From Spinacia oleracea (lineage: Eukaryota > Streptophyta > Magnoliopsida > Caryophyllales > Amaranthaceae), in assembly GCF_020520425.1 (NCBI RefSeq), contig NC_079491.1, positions 1,116,001 through 1,180,000 on the forward strand: 64,000 bases of DNA. The letters run 5' to 3'. Made by a program: the position numbers and the translations under genes. Numbering within the stretch: the first letter of the stretch is position 1; every line of letters starts with the position of its first letter. The notes under the pieces are model-generated. The model saw only the letters and a list, made by a program, of their open reading frames with translations, made no database searches and was not told the DNA's origin. Shown here piece after piece: positions 43,794 through 63,887 of the stretch.

Positions 43794-45153
43794 CTGTGAA
43801 CAGTCTCTCTTTATAACATTTGATACTTGCAACAAACTCCTTTGCCGATCTCTCATATTGTGCAAATTCCAAGTAAGGTGCGGACTCTTTGATATTCTGG
43901 ACGGTCCCATACAAGGGATACGAGACTTGATTTGTGCAGTTGATTTGCGGTTTGGCTACTGTTGTTGTGATGCTTTTGAGAACAGTGCATAATCGAGGAT
44001 CTGAATTGTAATGTTGAGGATCTATACCAGAAGAACAGATGTTTCAACACTGTATCTTTTCAAATATTCAATTTTAACTTCTCTCTTCCTATCTTTCCTT
44101 CTCTTTAGCAACCAATGCTGTTGTTATGTAACAACAATGTTTCTGCTTCCAAAAGCTTGAAATCTCTGTTTTATTTGGAGAATGTATTAGCAGATTGGAC
44201 ATGATAGATTTTGGCAGGTGATTCCATGCATCTTGGAAACCTTATCCAGTAAAATTAAGTAAGTTTAATGAACAAATATAACAGGAATCAGTGAAAATTA
44301 TTAGGTACATACGGGTACACCGTAGCCAAGGGTTTTTATATTCATTGGTGGTCCCTTTCACATGGCATGGTGCACTTGGTTACACCTTATATGTGCTGCC
44401 GTGTTGGGAAATTAGTAAAACAATTATTAAGGTAAAGAGAATAAGGTCTTTATATGTGCTGCCGTGTTGGGAAATTAGTAAAACAATTATTAAGGTAAAG
44501 AGAATAAGGTCTAATTCAAGTAGTACAAGCCAAAAAAGGGTTTTATTAGTCCTTGGACCAAACTCTTTTATGGTCCACTGCTCGTCTAGCACACGTGTCA
44601 TGTTGAAAGTGATATCCTTCATGCAAAATAACGCGAGCAAATTCACATAAAGAATCAATTTTCCATTAAATGGAACTTTCCATGGAAAGCTAATACTCAT
44701 GTGAACCAAACAAGCACTAAGTTAACTTTTTCACTTTACTATCTTTACTAACTACTCTATGTTCTCTATCTTATTAACTCAGAGTCGTTGTACTTCATCT
44801 AAAAGTATGATATCAAAAAAGAAAACGCTACTACGCAGTACTTCATTTTATTGTTTCACTTACACTTGGCCTCGCAAATTGGAAACACATTAGACTGTCT
44901 TTTGCAATAATTAACTTTACCTTATATGAATACTTTAAAGTTGAACACAATAGATTATGTTTCCGCCTTAAGTCATCGCATACAGGCCACCAAGAAATTG
45001 ATCCGTCCATAGATAGTAAACTTTCGTATTTTATATCTCTAGATTAGTTATGGTACAGTTTTGAAAGAAGACTCTCCTAACTTTTCTTTTATCTTTCTTT
45101 TTCAAAACAAAAGCAAGCATTTGATTTAAATACACGAGGCAAACAACAACAAA
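43794..45153. other. Spacer between VPS51 and tRNA-His
   Basis: Holds the VPS51 3'UTR at its start and a perfect 63-bp tandem duplication at 44388-44513. The rest is A/T-rich with no gene seen. Confidence 0.5.
44388..44513. repeat. Perfect 63-bp tandem duplication
   Basis: The segment beginning TATATGTGCTGCCGTGTTGG at 44388 is repeated head to tail at 44451 with no differences seen over 63 bases, implying a recent duplication (or an assembly artefact). Confidence 0.9.
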
Positions 45154-45225
45154 GTGGCTGTAGTTTAGTGGTAAGAATTCCACGTTGTGGCCGTGGAGAC
45201 CTGGGCTCGAATCCCAGCAGCCACA
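45154..45225 (+). tRNA. tRNA-His (anticodon GUG)
   Basis: A 72-base cloverleaf. The acceptor stem GTGGCTG pairs with CAGCCAC and the discriminator is A. The D arm is TAGTTTAGTGGTAAGA, the anticodon stem CCACG/CGTGG with loop TTGTGGC places GTG (45187-45189), and the T arm is CTGGG-CTCGAAT-CCCAG. A CAACAACAA motif lies just upstream and a T-run just downstream (CTTTCTTTTTTC), as usual for plant Pol III genes. No intron. It sits about 200 bases upstream of the MCM7 start codon on the same strand. Confidence 0.97.
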
Positions 45226-45425
45226 CTTTCTTTTTTCTTTTCCTTCAATTTTCCCCTCCCACTATCTTCATAACTTGCCTGCAGCCACGTATGCACCCCG
45301 CGCTTTTCCTCACTCTTTTTCCCGCCAAAACACCCAATATCTTCCTCACTTACTTCTTCTGGCCGCCATTTCTGCAACTCTCCACTTTCTCTCTCCTCAA
45401 TCTCTCTCATCTTCACCTGCAAAAA

Positions 45426-52566
<7,141 letters not shown>

Positions 52567-52937
52567 ATATTATATAACCAAATGTATTATCATTAGATGG
52601 TGGATTCATGCGTAGACTATTATAAAGCTTTTGGTGCTCATGCTGGGCTGTAATTTTAGTAGTAGCCGTGATTCTAGTTTTGTAATATTGAGGTAGAATT
52701 TGTTGTTTACAGAGTTGACTGTTCATACTCTTGAGATCTGGTGAGCATCGAAATATACAGATGTTTCTAACTGTTCTAGCTACAGAAGTGTGCTTTTTTA
52801 GGTTTAACTGATTCTATAAAACTGAAAGAGGAAAGACAAACAATACTAGCATATGTGGGCATTTACATTGCACATAGTTCTAGCAAATTTTCTGTAAGAG
52901 GGAATCAATGAATATGATTCAATCACAAAACATAATA

Positions 52938-53458
52938 CCCCTCCGTCTAATTTAATTGTCACATTAAGTTTTTCTTTGAGTTTTATGGGATAGTTAGGGT
53001 GATTTATCTATTATTCCCTCCGTCCCATTTTAAGTGCCACAATACACTTTAGCACGGATTTTTAGGAATAAAAAGAAAAAAAAGTTTTTAATATATTTTT
53101 ATTGTTGATGGGAAGTGGTCCTTAAGACATTTTAATTAATTAATTGTAATAAATTTAATGTATGGGGCCCACCTATATAACATGTATGTGTTGCACTTAA
53201 ATTGGGATAATTACAAAAGAGAAATGTGGCACTTAAAATGGGACGGAGGGAGTATGTTTTAATAGAAAAGTAGTTGTGCTAAGAGATAGCGGGTAGATGT
53301 TTTAATTGAATAAGAAAATGAGTGACATCTTATCTTTTAATGGTGGAAAAAGAGAGACTTATGAAGTATTACTGGGTTCATTCAATAAAAAGAAGTATGA
53401 CAATCAAATTGAGAGGACAAAAAAGGAAATTATGACGGTTAAACTAGGTCGGAGAGAA
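52938..53458. mobile_element. Stowaway-type MITE, interrupted by a second MITE
   Basis: The left end is CCCCTCCGTCTAATTTAATT (after TA at 52936-52937) and the right end is the inverted GGTTAAACTAGGTCGGAGAG (before TA at 53459-53460). They match each other over about 25 bases with differences. The 239-bp MITE at 53014-53252 sits inside, so the original element was about 280 bp. Confidence 0.75.
53014..53252. mobile_element. Stowaway-type MITE nested in an older MITE
   Basis: The ends TTCCCTCCGTCCCATTTTAA and TTAAAATGGGACGGAGGGAG are almost perfect inverted copies extending through AAGTGCCAC/GTGGCACTT, flanked by TA (53012-53013, 53253-53254). Less diverged than its host element, so younger. 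Confidence 0.9.
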
Positions 53459-53659
53459 TATCAAAACTCAACTGTATTATGATATTTAACTCTTTTTTTA
53501 TTAATTCATTTATCTTTGTACAAAACTACAAAAAGGCTGCTTTACACTAGGGAAAAAAACCCTGTGAAACTACAAATGCTCTAATTCGACCCTCTAAAAG
53601 ACTAAAATGGCTCTAATGATACAATACATTGTCACAGGACTTCAAAACATATTACAAGT

Positions 53660-56600
53660 TCAAAAGTAAATAGATAGTTTTCTCTCAATTTCATCCTGCA
53701 AAATATTACACTGGTCTAACAGTTGGCTCAGCCTATCAGCTCCTTTTTCATCTTCAAAAACCATGGGCGCGTCGTTTTTCCTCATACGGATATCCGAATA
53801 ATCTAAACCGTGAATTTCCGAGCACTGGTTTCTCTCTTCAGTATATTCACCAGAAACTATTGCAGCCACATTTTGAAAACCCTCCTTTGGTGGAGAAGAC
53901 CTTATTCTTTTAGAAACAATTGGACTGCAACTAACCTCAACCATCTCATCAAACAAAGGATGATCTATGTAACGAGGTTTAGGAGTTTCAAGTTCCAACT
54001 TATCAAGAAACCGAGGACTAAAACTTGAAACAGATTGCTCAAGAACATAAGCTTTACATGAAAAGCTAGCTGAACTATTTATATGCCAGTTGAACACTCT
54101 TCGAAATATGAGCACCCAATTCGGAACCACCTTGTATTCCGCGTCATGAAGTTCAAGCCGAGTGTACTTTTGCGCCATCACACGAGCTTCTTTCGTTGCC
54201 ATCATCAAATTCAACATACTACTTGACTGGGTTAAGTATCTGATCAAACAGTCTTGTAGAAGCTGATTTTGATCTTCAATATCCTTTTCAGTACTGTAGA
54301 ATCTGTTTAACCAAGATATGTCATCAGAAAATGATGGAAGCATGCAATTTCTTAATGCAGATATCAAGGGTTGTACTTCTTCAGGGGAACTCCATCCAAA
54401 TGTTGGCAAGAACTGCTTTACAGCTCTAGATTCAGCAGTAGTAAGATCGAATAATGATAATTCAGGACAAGGCCACCCATTTGAATTTGTGTTAGCAGCA
54501 GTAATAATATTTTCTATTGATTGATCCAAAGCTTGATTAAAGGCTGAGATACAGTGGTACGGACCTACTTTATCATCACCCATGAGGTCGAGCACATTAA
54601 AGCACGAATTCAAATGAAGGGAAAATAACTCGCGTATACTCATGCAACAAAGAACAGGTTGCGAGCGTGATTCAGAAGCTAACCATAGAAGCCCTTCCTT
54701 TAACTTCTGATCACTAAAATATCCAGGAAACTGCCCATGAACCTCCTCATTTAGGGAAAACACCATATAACTGCTGATTCGTGACTTATCAAGATCTTTA
54801 AGCCCTAGTTTATCAACTATACTGCAGGAATCTGTGAAGTTATCTTCGCCATAACTACTTGTAATCAAAAGAGGAATGCAAGCTTCTGCTGGTAACGATA
54901 TCACGAGATTATTAAGTTGGGCCTTTTGAATGTCCCATGGGAGAGTCTCTGAGATGGGAAACAGTATAGCATTAACTCCAACTAGATTCTTCTCAAAAGT
55001 ACCAGAATGTGTATTCTTGATGACTGAAAAGAAGCACCTAAAATCACCAGACTGATCAGAAGAAGCCCACTTCCTCCAAACTGACAACGCTGGAGCTGAA
55101 ATGACAAAATTCTCCTCAGATACGTCTTTTCTAGCAGGAATCAGCTTGTAACGTAACCATTCATCTAGAGATAAATGTGATAGAGGACTCATTGCTTCTA
55201 TGTCACTTTTTCCATGTTGCAACCAAGAGAAGGTGATGACCTTCCAACATATAATATTTGAACTTTCATTTTTCACAGCCAGCTTACTCGCCACAAGGTC
55301 AGAGACATTCCATCTCGCCAAAGACAGTTGGCGCTTTTCGTATATTTCGTTCATTGCTTGATCAATGTTTAACTTCCGGCAAGGTGTAGTTTTCTACAGA
55401 AAAGGAAGATTATAAAACACAGCAGCAAAGATAAACAAGGAAAGAAGACGAAAAGGTGAAACTAACATCATGGTTTTGCCGAATTGGTGGTCCCAGAGAG
55501 AGTGAACTTAAAGCAGCATTTGCAGCTAATCTGTTCTGTTCACGGATATTTTTCTTCCTAATAGTGTGCCTCCTCCATAGCCTGCACAAAGAAACAGAAT
55601 GTAAAAAGATGCCACAAATATGCACAATTTAGACTATCAGTGTACAAAAACAAAACCTTAGCAACAGCCTCAGCTTAGCCTCAGCAACTTCTTCGTCGTA
55701 ATTATCAACAAGAATATCGTCAACTTTCTGCTGCACATCATACAATTCTTCTCTTGGCATTTCTTTCATGGGCACGTCATCTTGTAATAAGCTCACGACA
55801 CTAGATTCAGCTTCAGAAGCAGGTTCTAACACTTTCCCCACATTTGCAGACACAACTTCTGGGTGTATTGATTCGACTTCAGAGTGCACAACAATCTCTG
55901 GAGAACTTTTAACAGGTTCTTCAAAGTTATCCTGCCTTTTCCATACAAAATTGGATGACTTGGCAGCAGGAAGAAAATGCCGTATAGGGGAAGTCTGTGG
56001 AGAACCCTTAAAAATCGATTGGTCAACATCAGCAATAAGTGAACCATATCTCGGGCTTACGGGAGAAGGTTGGTTCAGCATGTTATAAGTTCGAAAGCTT
56101 GAAAAAGCGTCAATGTTATCTCTCGGAGAACCTACGGATACCATGCCATTGGCACCTGTGAAAGGTTGATCATCTCGTGATTTTCCAAGATCTACTTGAT
56201 TTCGCATGCTTCTTGATGTTTCAAGATCTGGCTGGTCTTGCATGTTACGTATAGGTGATGAGACAGCTTCAACGTCCATCTGTCCATCATCAGAAACAAG
56301 TGGGCTTATTGTTTTTATAGGTTGAACCACTACATGCTTATCCTTTAAATTCTTATTTGACCGAAGCTCCTTCCTAGGCTCAGATGGCAATAATATCACT
56401 TGACGTGAAGATAATACATCCTCCTTAATGGTATCGGATTTCTTTCTGTGAACGAGTGTCGAACACCGAGTGGGATAATCCTTCTCAACATTCAGAAATG
56501 GACCTTCCTTGACCATATATGGCTCTTCAAATTCCTTTATTAAGAATCCATGATACTCCAGAAGGCTCTCAATGCCCTCACCCTGAAAAATGCACAAATT

Positions 56601-59600
56601 AAAATTAAACAAAATTCACTCCTTCCACGGTAGCAGTGAAGGGATGAGGAAAGTACCTCAATTATGCCAATCCACTTGGCAACATGTGCCACAGGGATAC
56701 CTTGATTATTCTGCAGACCAGAGTGTAAAGACGCAAGCGCCTGTGTCCTCAACTGTTCGAAAAGACACTGAAGCTCAGATCATTGTACAAATATATATTT
56801 TCTCCATAGTCTAATTCAAAAAGAAAACTTATTTGCACTCATCCAATCAAAACACAAATATGGACATATACAATGAGAGATGACGTTCTCATGGTTTTAA
56901 CATAATACCTTCTTTTTCATAAAGCTCTTACGCTTTCCATTTTATTCCGCTTCATAAAATTCTTTTTCACTTCATTTTGTTTTTGTCAATGGCTTCTTTT
57001 GTACCATTATACCCTCATTTAGCCCACTACAGCTTACCCATTTACAATATTTTATCATGGGAGCCCACTACTACTAACCAACTTGAATTATTGGGTGATT
57101 AATTGTCACTCCTTTCCCCCTTGTTGCACCGCCTTGAACTCTCTGTTGTAGGCTTGTAGCGCCTTAATCCCCGTACACATAATTAGCATAAAGCTATTTA
57201 TGAAACATAGTACTAGTCACTGCTGCATCTCATACAATGAGGCTGTAGTCAAAGGTTTGTACACATCTTGCGATTTTGCGAGTACTTTGCCATTCCTTTT
57301 CTCTGACAGACACATGGATATGGATGAAGGAAGCCTAAATCATAAGTTAACTTGCTCTTTTGGATCCTCATTAGATCAAACTAGTGCCACCTCAATCTCT
57401 TGCAAAAACAATAGATTGCAGCTTCCCGAATAAGGCCTAATTTCCTCAGGGATCTGCATTGGACAAAATTTAAAGGCTAGCAGCTCACTTCGAGCTGCCT
57501 GGTTGACTGTCAACTGAATTGAAGCTCAAAATGTCTATGATAGGTTTTCCTTTACTCGTAGCTTGACTGAGTTAAACAAAAGAGGTGTCATCCTGCTCGG
57601 TGGCGTATGGGTGACTCGCTCATATACTACAGGCCCTCTGCGTCTATGTCACAAGCTAACCAACCATAAATACTAATTTGAAAAGCGAGCATGCATTAAT
57701 GTTGAGATACAAAAAAGACCATGACAAGTAGGAATGTTTGAAAGAATTTTTGGCAACGGTTGAATGACTACATCTGATACATGCAGCATTGAAATCATAC
57801 CTTTGAGAAGTGAGCATGCATCAGACATGCTTGAAGATAACTTGCTTTCCTTGCATGCCGGAAGAAAGCTACGAAATTGCTAGTTCTACAAGATCTGAAA
57901 TACACAGATCATGCTAGTCATTATACTACTCTTAGAAAAACCCGCAACAAAGCTTTCACCAGAAAACAACCTTGCAACATCGCGGGCAAATAGAACATCT
58001 AGTGTTTGCCTTATCTCAGCTGTCATCTTAGCAAGATCAAGCGAGAGCTCTGAAGGTTCTACCTACAGTTAATCCAGTTAAAGAAATAATATCGCGAATG
58101 CAATATTTTAAGTATTTTAAAGAAATAATATCGTTAAAGAAATAAACGAATTGCGTTCAGGCATGACTTACTTTGTAACCAGGATGTTTGTCCAATTTAA
58201 GAAGAGCATAATAGCCACGAAATTCCTTTTCTGTAGGGATAAAAATTCCTCTCTTCTTGTGATCATCATACATCTGAAACAATTCAACAGATGTTTTGTT
58301 CATCTGTTCGATATTGAGGTGAGCGTCAAATCCCTCTGAAAAGCCTTCTCCTCTTGAGAATTCACACAATTCATGCATAGCTATTATGTGAAGCCGTATC
58401 TGAAAAATTACACATCAAAGTTAGATAAAAGAATGATTCTTTACGTTTCAACACATTAATTTTTACAAACCAATGAAAGAAGGGCCGAAAAAGTCAGTGT
58501 ACTAAAGTCAGAAGATCACATCAACACAAAAGAAAAGAATAAGAAACACATCAGAAAAACAAAATATACCAATATGTGTATCAAAGTCATAGACAAGAAA
58601 ATGCATCCACAGCATCCAAGATGCAGAAATTATTCTCATTTTACAAATAGCAGGCCCTCAGGAATTGATTAATAGTGGAATGGAAATATGTGAAGTCTAC
58701 ACAACTTACAATAACGGCAATAATAACATCTAAAAAGGACATGAAAGTATCACTTGAAAGTGAGTCACTACCTAAAGTTGTCCTTCAATTTTGACCTCTG
58801 CTAATATCATAACGAGTGAGTAGCTCTCATTCTATGTTTACAAAAGCCCTAGCATTTCCAGGTAATTTTCTTTTAACCCAATGGATCAGACTCCAGTTCA
58901 CAAAGCACAATAGACACACATACATCAATGGCATACAATAATCTCCCCAACATTATTGGAGTTAACTGTGGTGCTAAGAAGGGAATTAGAACAAACCATT
59001 TGCTCCAGCATAGTTATAGCCCTGTCATTAAAGATGTGTTGCATTCTCAGGTCCATTCGTATTGCCCTCATCCTATCCCACATGAAATTATACAAGCGAA
59101 GGAATCCATCGTCATACGGCTGATCTAGCAACCCTAGAAGATAATCCATTGTCTTCTCTAAGATTGGCAGGGGCCGAATTAACTCTGCTTCCCTTTCAGC
59201 AGTCCTGTTATACTGTAAAAAAAAGAATAAACAGAGACCCACGACAGAAGTTAGCATCACTAAATCATTGAGCACCCTATCTTATAGAAACAAAAATGTT
59301 TAGTGCAACTTGCTTGTGGCCGCATTACCTTCTTAACAGCAAGTGTCTCTGTAGTTTGATTTCTATCCCCGTCCAACCTCTCATAGCGGTCGAGATCCCC
59401 TTTCCTTTCTCGTTCTCCCCTCTCTGGTTCTGTATATTACACAAGATAAAATTCTTAATTTGGAAACCTTTAGAAGTTACATTTTAATAGTAGAAAAGGT
59501 TCGTTGAATAAGAAAGAATGAATGAGAAAATTATAACTTAATAAAAGCTGAATATCCAAAGCACACATGTCTCCTATTCTACTCCTTCAAACAACTTTTG

Positions 59601-62600
59601 CACAATCAGTCATAAAATTCAGGCTGGGAATAAGATTATAATTAAGGAGAATCCTGGGCAGAGAAGATGCCCTTTCCCATTTCTTTCCCTCATCTTACCT
59701 CTCCACATTGCACGATTCCCTTTTATCTTTTCTTTTTCTTTTGGTAGTGACGGTCCAGTATTTCCCTTTCAGGAGAACCTTTTAAGATTGGAAATAAGGT
59801 GAAATGGAAAGCCAAAAGTAGGTGAAATGGAATTGAAAATATCTTTACTGCATGTTTGGAGTCTTTTGGATAGGTTCAATACTATTAACAATCTGTTTAT
59901 ATGGAGAGCCAACAAGTAGTTATTTCCTAATCTGTTTATCCTGTATCTCAGTAGTGAGAAGTTTAGGGCCAGGAATCCTAGGGAATAGGAAATGAACCCT
60001 TTTAGAATTGAAGAAGCCGAAATGTAACGAGCCATAAGAAAGATGAGCAGAGCACTCTTTCCGCCTTACCCAAATGACCAGCACAACCAGACCTACAACC
60101 TGCTAGTCTAGATGTCCCTGCTCTTTCGATTCAATTGTTCATATCCCCTGCTCACAATCACTCAAAACAGTCACATCAACAACGAAAGACAACAACCAGT
60201 CCGGAGGGATGATGTTGATGCTGGACCAAGAAGCATCAAACATTTCCGATGAAATCCATGGAGCGAATCAAATTGATCATCGAAACTAGGTCAATTCTTA
60301 GATAGCAAGCACTAGCTCCCGGTGCGACTTCATAAAAAGCAATGTAGAACATGTTAGCTGTTATGGGAATTAGTTGGGTATTAACGGAAGGAGCATTTGC
60401 AGGATATATGCATTATTGGGAGGCATAAGGAAAGGATAATATTCTGGTAGGTGGCGTGCTTGGTTGTCCCTTGGGTGTTGTGGATAGGGGAATCACCGGA
60501 TTATCCAGGGCAGATCTTCTGTTAGGTGACTTTATGAATAGAGTGGAATTTTTTGCTTTCTTATGGTATTAATCTATTACTCTGTGGAAGTGTGTCCTGT
60601 TTCAGGTTTTAAGACTCCACACTGGGATGCATTATTTTTCAGTAAATATTCGTTTTAAATGACTTCTGGTCCTCTGATTCATGTATGAATCCTAACACAT
60701 CCATTAATTTAATCTTCATCTAAATATATACACTAGAGAATACTATCGGTGGCTATTAGACCAGCATTGTTATATGGGTTGTAGTGTTGGGCATTCAGGA
60801 AAGATCATATTAGAAATATGTAAGTAACAAAGATGCATACGTTGAGATGGTCGTGAGGGAACACCTTAAAGGATAGAATTAGAAATGAAGATATGAGGAG
60901 GAAAGTTGGAGTTGCGGATATTGAGGACAAAATAAGGGAGAAAAGATTGTATCGGCTTGTCATGTGAGACAGGTATCAGAAGATGAGCCCGTAAGGGAAG
61001 TAGAGGGTTGGGATCATAGGGAGCTTCGATTCTTAGAAGAAGCCAAGGGAGACCAAAGATGACTTGAATGGAAGAGTTATGAATGATACGATGAAGTTGG
61101 GTTTACAAAACTACAAGAGCATGGAACACCTGATTGAAAGGGAACGAAGGGAGAGGATCATGGTTGATGATCACATATTCACATGATGAAAACTTGGTTC
61201 ATGCAGCCGACCCGTCATTAGGATTAAGGGTTCGATAACGTTGTTGTTGGTTGTGAACAGATTAATTCATTTGAACTTCTTATACTCCCTCCTTTCTTTG
61301 ATTCTACTCTCTAGAAAATTTGAGAAAAGTGAATGGGTGCAAGAAAATGGTGGATAAGAGAGATAGTATAGAAAGGTATATAGGTGTGATAAAAAGGTGG
61401 ATAAATTAAGACAAATAGTGTAAAAACGTAAGTGGGTGTAATAAAAATGTAGATAAAGTAAAAGAGAGAGTAAAAAGGTAATAAAGTAAGACAGATAGTG
61501 TAAAAATGTAAGTGGGTGTAATAAAAATGTAGATACAGTAAAAGAGAGAGTAAAATATGTAAATATTATGGGGAAAAGGGTAAGATGGTAAAAGGAGTTT
61601 GCCAAATATAAAATAAAGTAGAAGTGAGTAGAACTTCATGGAACGCCCTAAAACAAAAAGTGAATAGAACATTAAGGAACGGAGGGAGTATATTGCTTTA
61701 AAACTGTCCTCTATATCTGCGTCACCCACCCATCACAAGGGGAGAAAATAACCAGTACAACTTAAACTAAAGGGAGATATCCAATTTCTCAGGTAAACCT
61801 ATCAATTAACCAAACAATAAAGAGCCTGGATAAATTGAATCAAAATCATCAAGAGCATGAGCACGCAAAAATATGCTTATTTGACACCTTGCTAGTTGCT
61901 ACTGTACCATAAATCATAAATCAAAATCCAGATGCAGAAAGGGCTCTGTCTTCCCTCTTCTGCAGCAGAATGTTCCCAAGAAAAGATATGTTTGCATATC
62001 AACATCAGGTTAGTAGCTCTGCCTCAGGCTCCTGTAACTTTCCTATACAATAGGTTTACCAATTTTGAAACAAATAAAACCGTATACTAATGCCACATGC
62101 CCACAACAAGCATAACCAATGTTGACTATCCAATTAAAATTAGTAACAAGTCTGTTTGTAATAAATGTCTCAAATTGAGGTGCCTTGCCCCTCAACTTAA
62201 TACTACCAACATTTTTTATTAGTTACATTTGCTTTTTGGTGGTCGAACTTTATAAACTTTGACCATATTTTCTTAATCTATGTAGAAAAGTATTATCGTG
62301 TGAGATAATGTTGGATTTGTCTCAACGTAAATTTTAAAAATATCACATTCTCTCAACCTATATTATTTGGCAACTAAAGAACTTCATGGTCAAAGTTGTG
62401 AATTGGAGACCATCAAAAGGCAAACATTGCAACTGATAAAAAAAATGGAAAAAGTATACTCTATAGATATATAGATTATATATCTATTCTATTTCCAACA
62501 AAAAAAAAGGTATCCGATAAAATATTATTACACCCGTTACTTTTCACATCATGGATGTGCCTAAGTTTTACGTTGTTGTCACATGCAGCCCACCCCATCG

Positions 62601-63887
62601 TTTTGTGAATAAAGCTTTGATGTTGATGTACTTTTCACACACCCTCCTATCATACTAATGTTCTACTTCCCTATTTAACTAAACTTGGTTTCCCCAACAG
62701 ATAGACAACAGCTAGACAGCTTTACCTCCACATACCCTACCTTTGGTAAGATCAGGTCAAACTGCACGTCTGCGCAGCACTATTGGAAATTGTCTCATAT
62801 CAGGATCCTTGAGAATGGTACTTGGAACCTTCACACGGCACATGATACCAAAATCCTTGAGTGATCCAGATCCAGAACAAACCAGAACCACGACTCGAGT
62901 TTTTTAGAGATGAGCAATGATTGTCCTGGTAACCTGCCAATTCCCTCACCCTCATTCACTCGTCTACCCCCCAAAAAGGTTACTTGTGGACCCTACAGAC
63001 AAGACCAAAAACCTGAGCGTAGAACAAAAGCAGACTCGTGGTTCCAGGCAAGTGCCGATTCGCTAACCCTTATCCACCACCGAGGTAGAAATAATCAAGT
63101 AGTTTTTTACTTTAAATTAACATGCACAGTTCGCGGTTTGGGCCAGTGAAATTACATCAGCATCTATATACAAAAGCAGGATGTAAAGGGGGGAGGGGGG
63201 GATATGATTGTCAAACAAACTTAAGCCAAGTTCAGAAATATGTCATTCTGACTACAACTGAGAAGTCAATCTACCCCGTATAAGTTTAGAGATATACCTG
63301 GACACATATCAGTACACAACCCCACGATAGCACTGCTTGACAGCAAATCTTCATTTTCAACATCCTGATTTTCCATTGATCCTGGAGGGATGTCTCCAAA
63401 AGACTTTTGTTTTTCCACAGCAGAACGATTGGTATTTATTGAAGATATTCCTCTCTTAGTGACATTTTGACCTTGTGGAATTGAGTCACCTCGTTCACTT
63501 TCAACTAGATCAAGCTCAGTCTTAAAGCGAGCCAATCTCTTTGCCTTGGCCTGTTCTTCTCTGAATCAACATAGTGAAGATTAAGCCCTTCAAGAAAAAT
63601 GGATATTCAAAGAAATATAGAAGTGAGTACAACTGAAGAGGAAAAAAGGGAAATAATGTGTGTACCTATCTGTGCCATCTTCAGTGGAAGAACTCATTTG
63701 AATGACTTGGCCAACAGAAGAAGTGGGTGACCTAGATCGTTTTGAAACAGAGTGGCTCTCGGGCCTGGTTATATAAGTATCTCCATTCATTCCATCAGCA
63801 GATGGAGATGGTCTCTGACTATTTTGTAAATCAGGCAGACGACCACCAGTTGTCCCAATCCTTGACTTAGGAGGAGATAAAGAGGGC
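53660..63887 (-). CDS. SAC3B: SAC3 family protein B (TREX-2 complex scaffold), 5' end outside the window
   Basis: Eleven minus-strand exons lie in the window: 63887-63666, 63560-63298, 59429-59329, 59212-58997, 58399-58172, 58062-57971, 57894-57801, 56752-56657, 56582-55657, 55581-55467, 55393-53660. They sum to 4,087 bases with agreeing phases (about 1,360 residues); the gene continues beyond 64000. The SAC3/GANP PCI-like core begins IVGLCTDMCP and continues GDLDRYERLDGDRNQTTETL, LEKTMDYLLGLLDQPYDD, WDRMRAIRMDLRMQHIFN, GFSEGFDAHLNIEQMNKTSV and KEFRGYYALLKLDKHPGYK. A long Ser-rich middle follows, and the C-terminus ends LLDQCNILQDEIERKLSIYF. SAC3B scaffolds TREX-2 (with THP1, centrin, DSS1) at nuclear pores for mRNA export. 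Intron 2 in the window is nearly 3.9 kb and holds transposon relics. Confidence 0.95.
60745..61252 (+). mobile_element. RTE-type LINE 3' fragment in a SAC3B intron
   Basis: The plus strand, opposite to SAC3B, reads AIRPALLYG, then in shifting frames HIRN, DRIRNEDMRRKVGVADIEDK and IREKRL. These match the C-terminal end of RTE-clade reverse transcriptases. The 3' part includes TTCATGCAGCCGACCCG and ends in a TTGTTG-type tail, as RTE elements do. Several stops and frameshifts show that it is old and 5'-truncated. No target duplication was found. Confidence 0.75.
61285..61688. mobile_element. Stowaway-type MITE with internal 80-bp tandem duplication, in a SAC3B intron
   Basis: The ends CTCCCTCCTTTCTTTGATTC and the inverted GAACGGAGGGAG are flanked by TA (61283-61284, 61689-61690). 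Inside, a unit starting ACAAATAGTGTAAAAA at 61411 recurs at 61491 (ACAGATAGTGTAAAAA), an 80-bp tandem repeat with few differences. 404 bp. Confidence 0.8.
62203..62454. mobile_element. Degenerate Stowaway-like MITE in a SAC3B intron
   Basis: The left end CTACCAACATTTTTTATTAG continuing TTACATTTGCTTTTTGG faces the inverted right end CCATCAAAAGGCAAACATTG continuing CAACTGATAAAAAA. TA is present on both sides (62201-62202, 62455-62456). The phrase GGTCAAAGTTGTG inside is shared with the MITE at 17815-18072, suggesting a related family. Confidence 0.6.

Larger units (their letters stand above)
52567..53659. other. Convergent 3' spacer between MCM7 and SAC3B
   Basis: The two genes end towards each other. 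The spacer contains the MCM7 3'UTR, the nested MITE pair described separately (52938-53458), and A/T-rich sequence. No further gene is seen. Confidence 0.6.

Noticed and set aside
61267-61729. Leu/Phe/Tyr-rich minus-strand frames resembling membrane proteins
   Set aside because: They translate a Stowaway MITE with an internal 80-bp tandem duplication; the hydrophobic pattern comes from T-rich repeat sequence.
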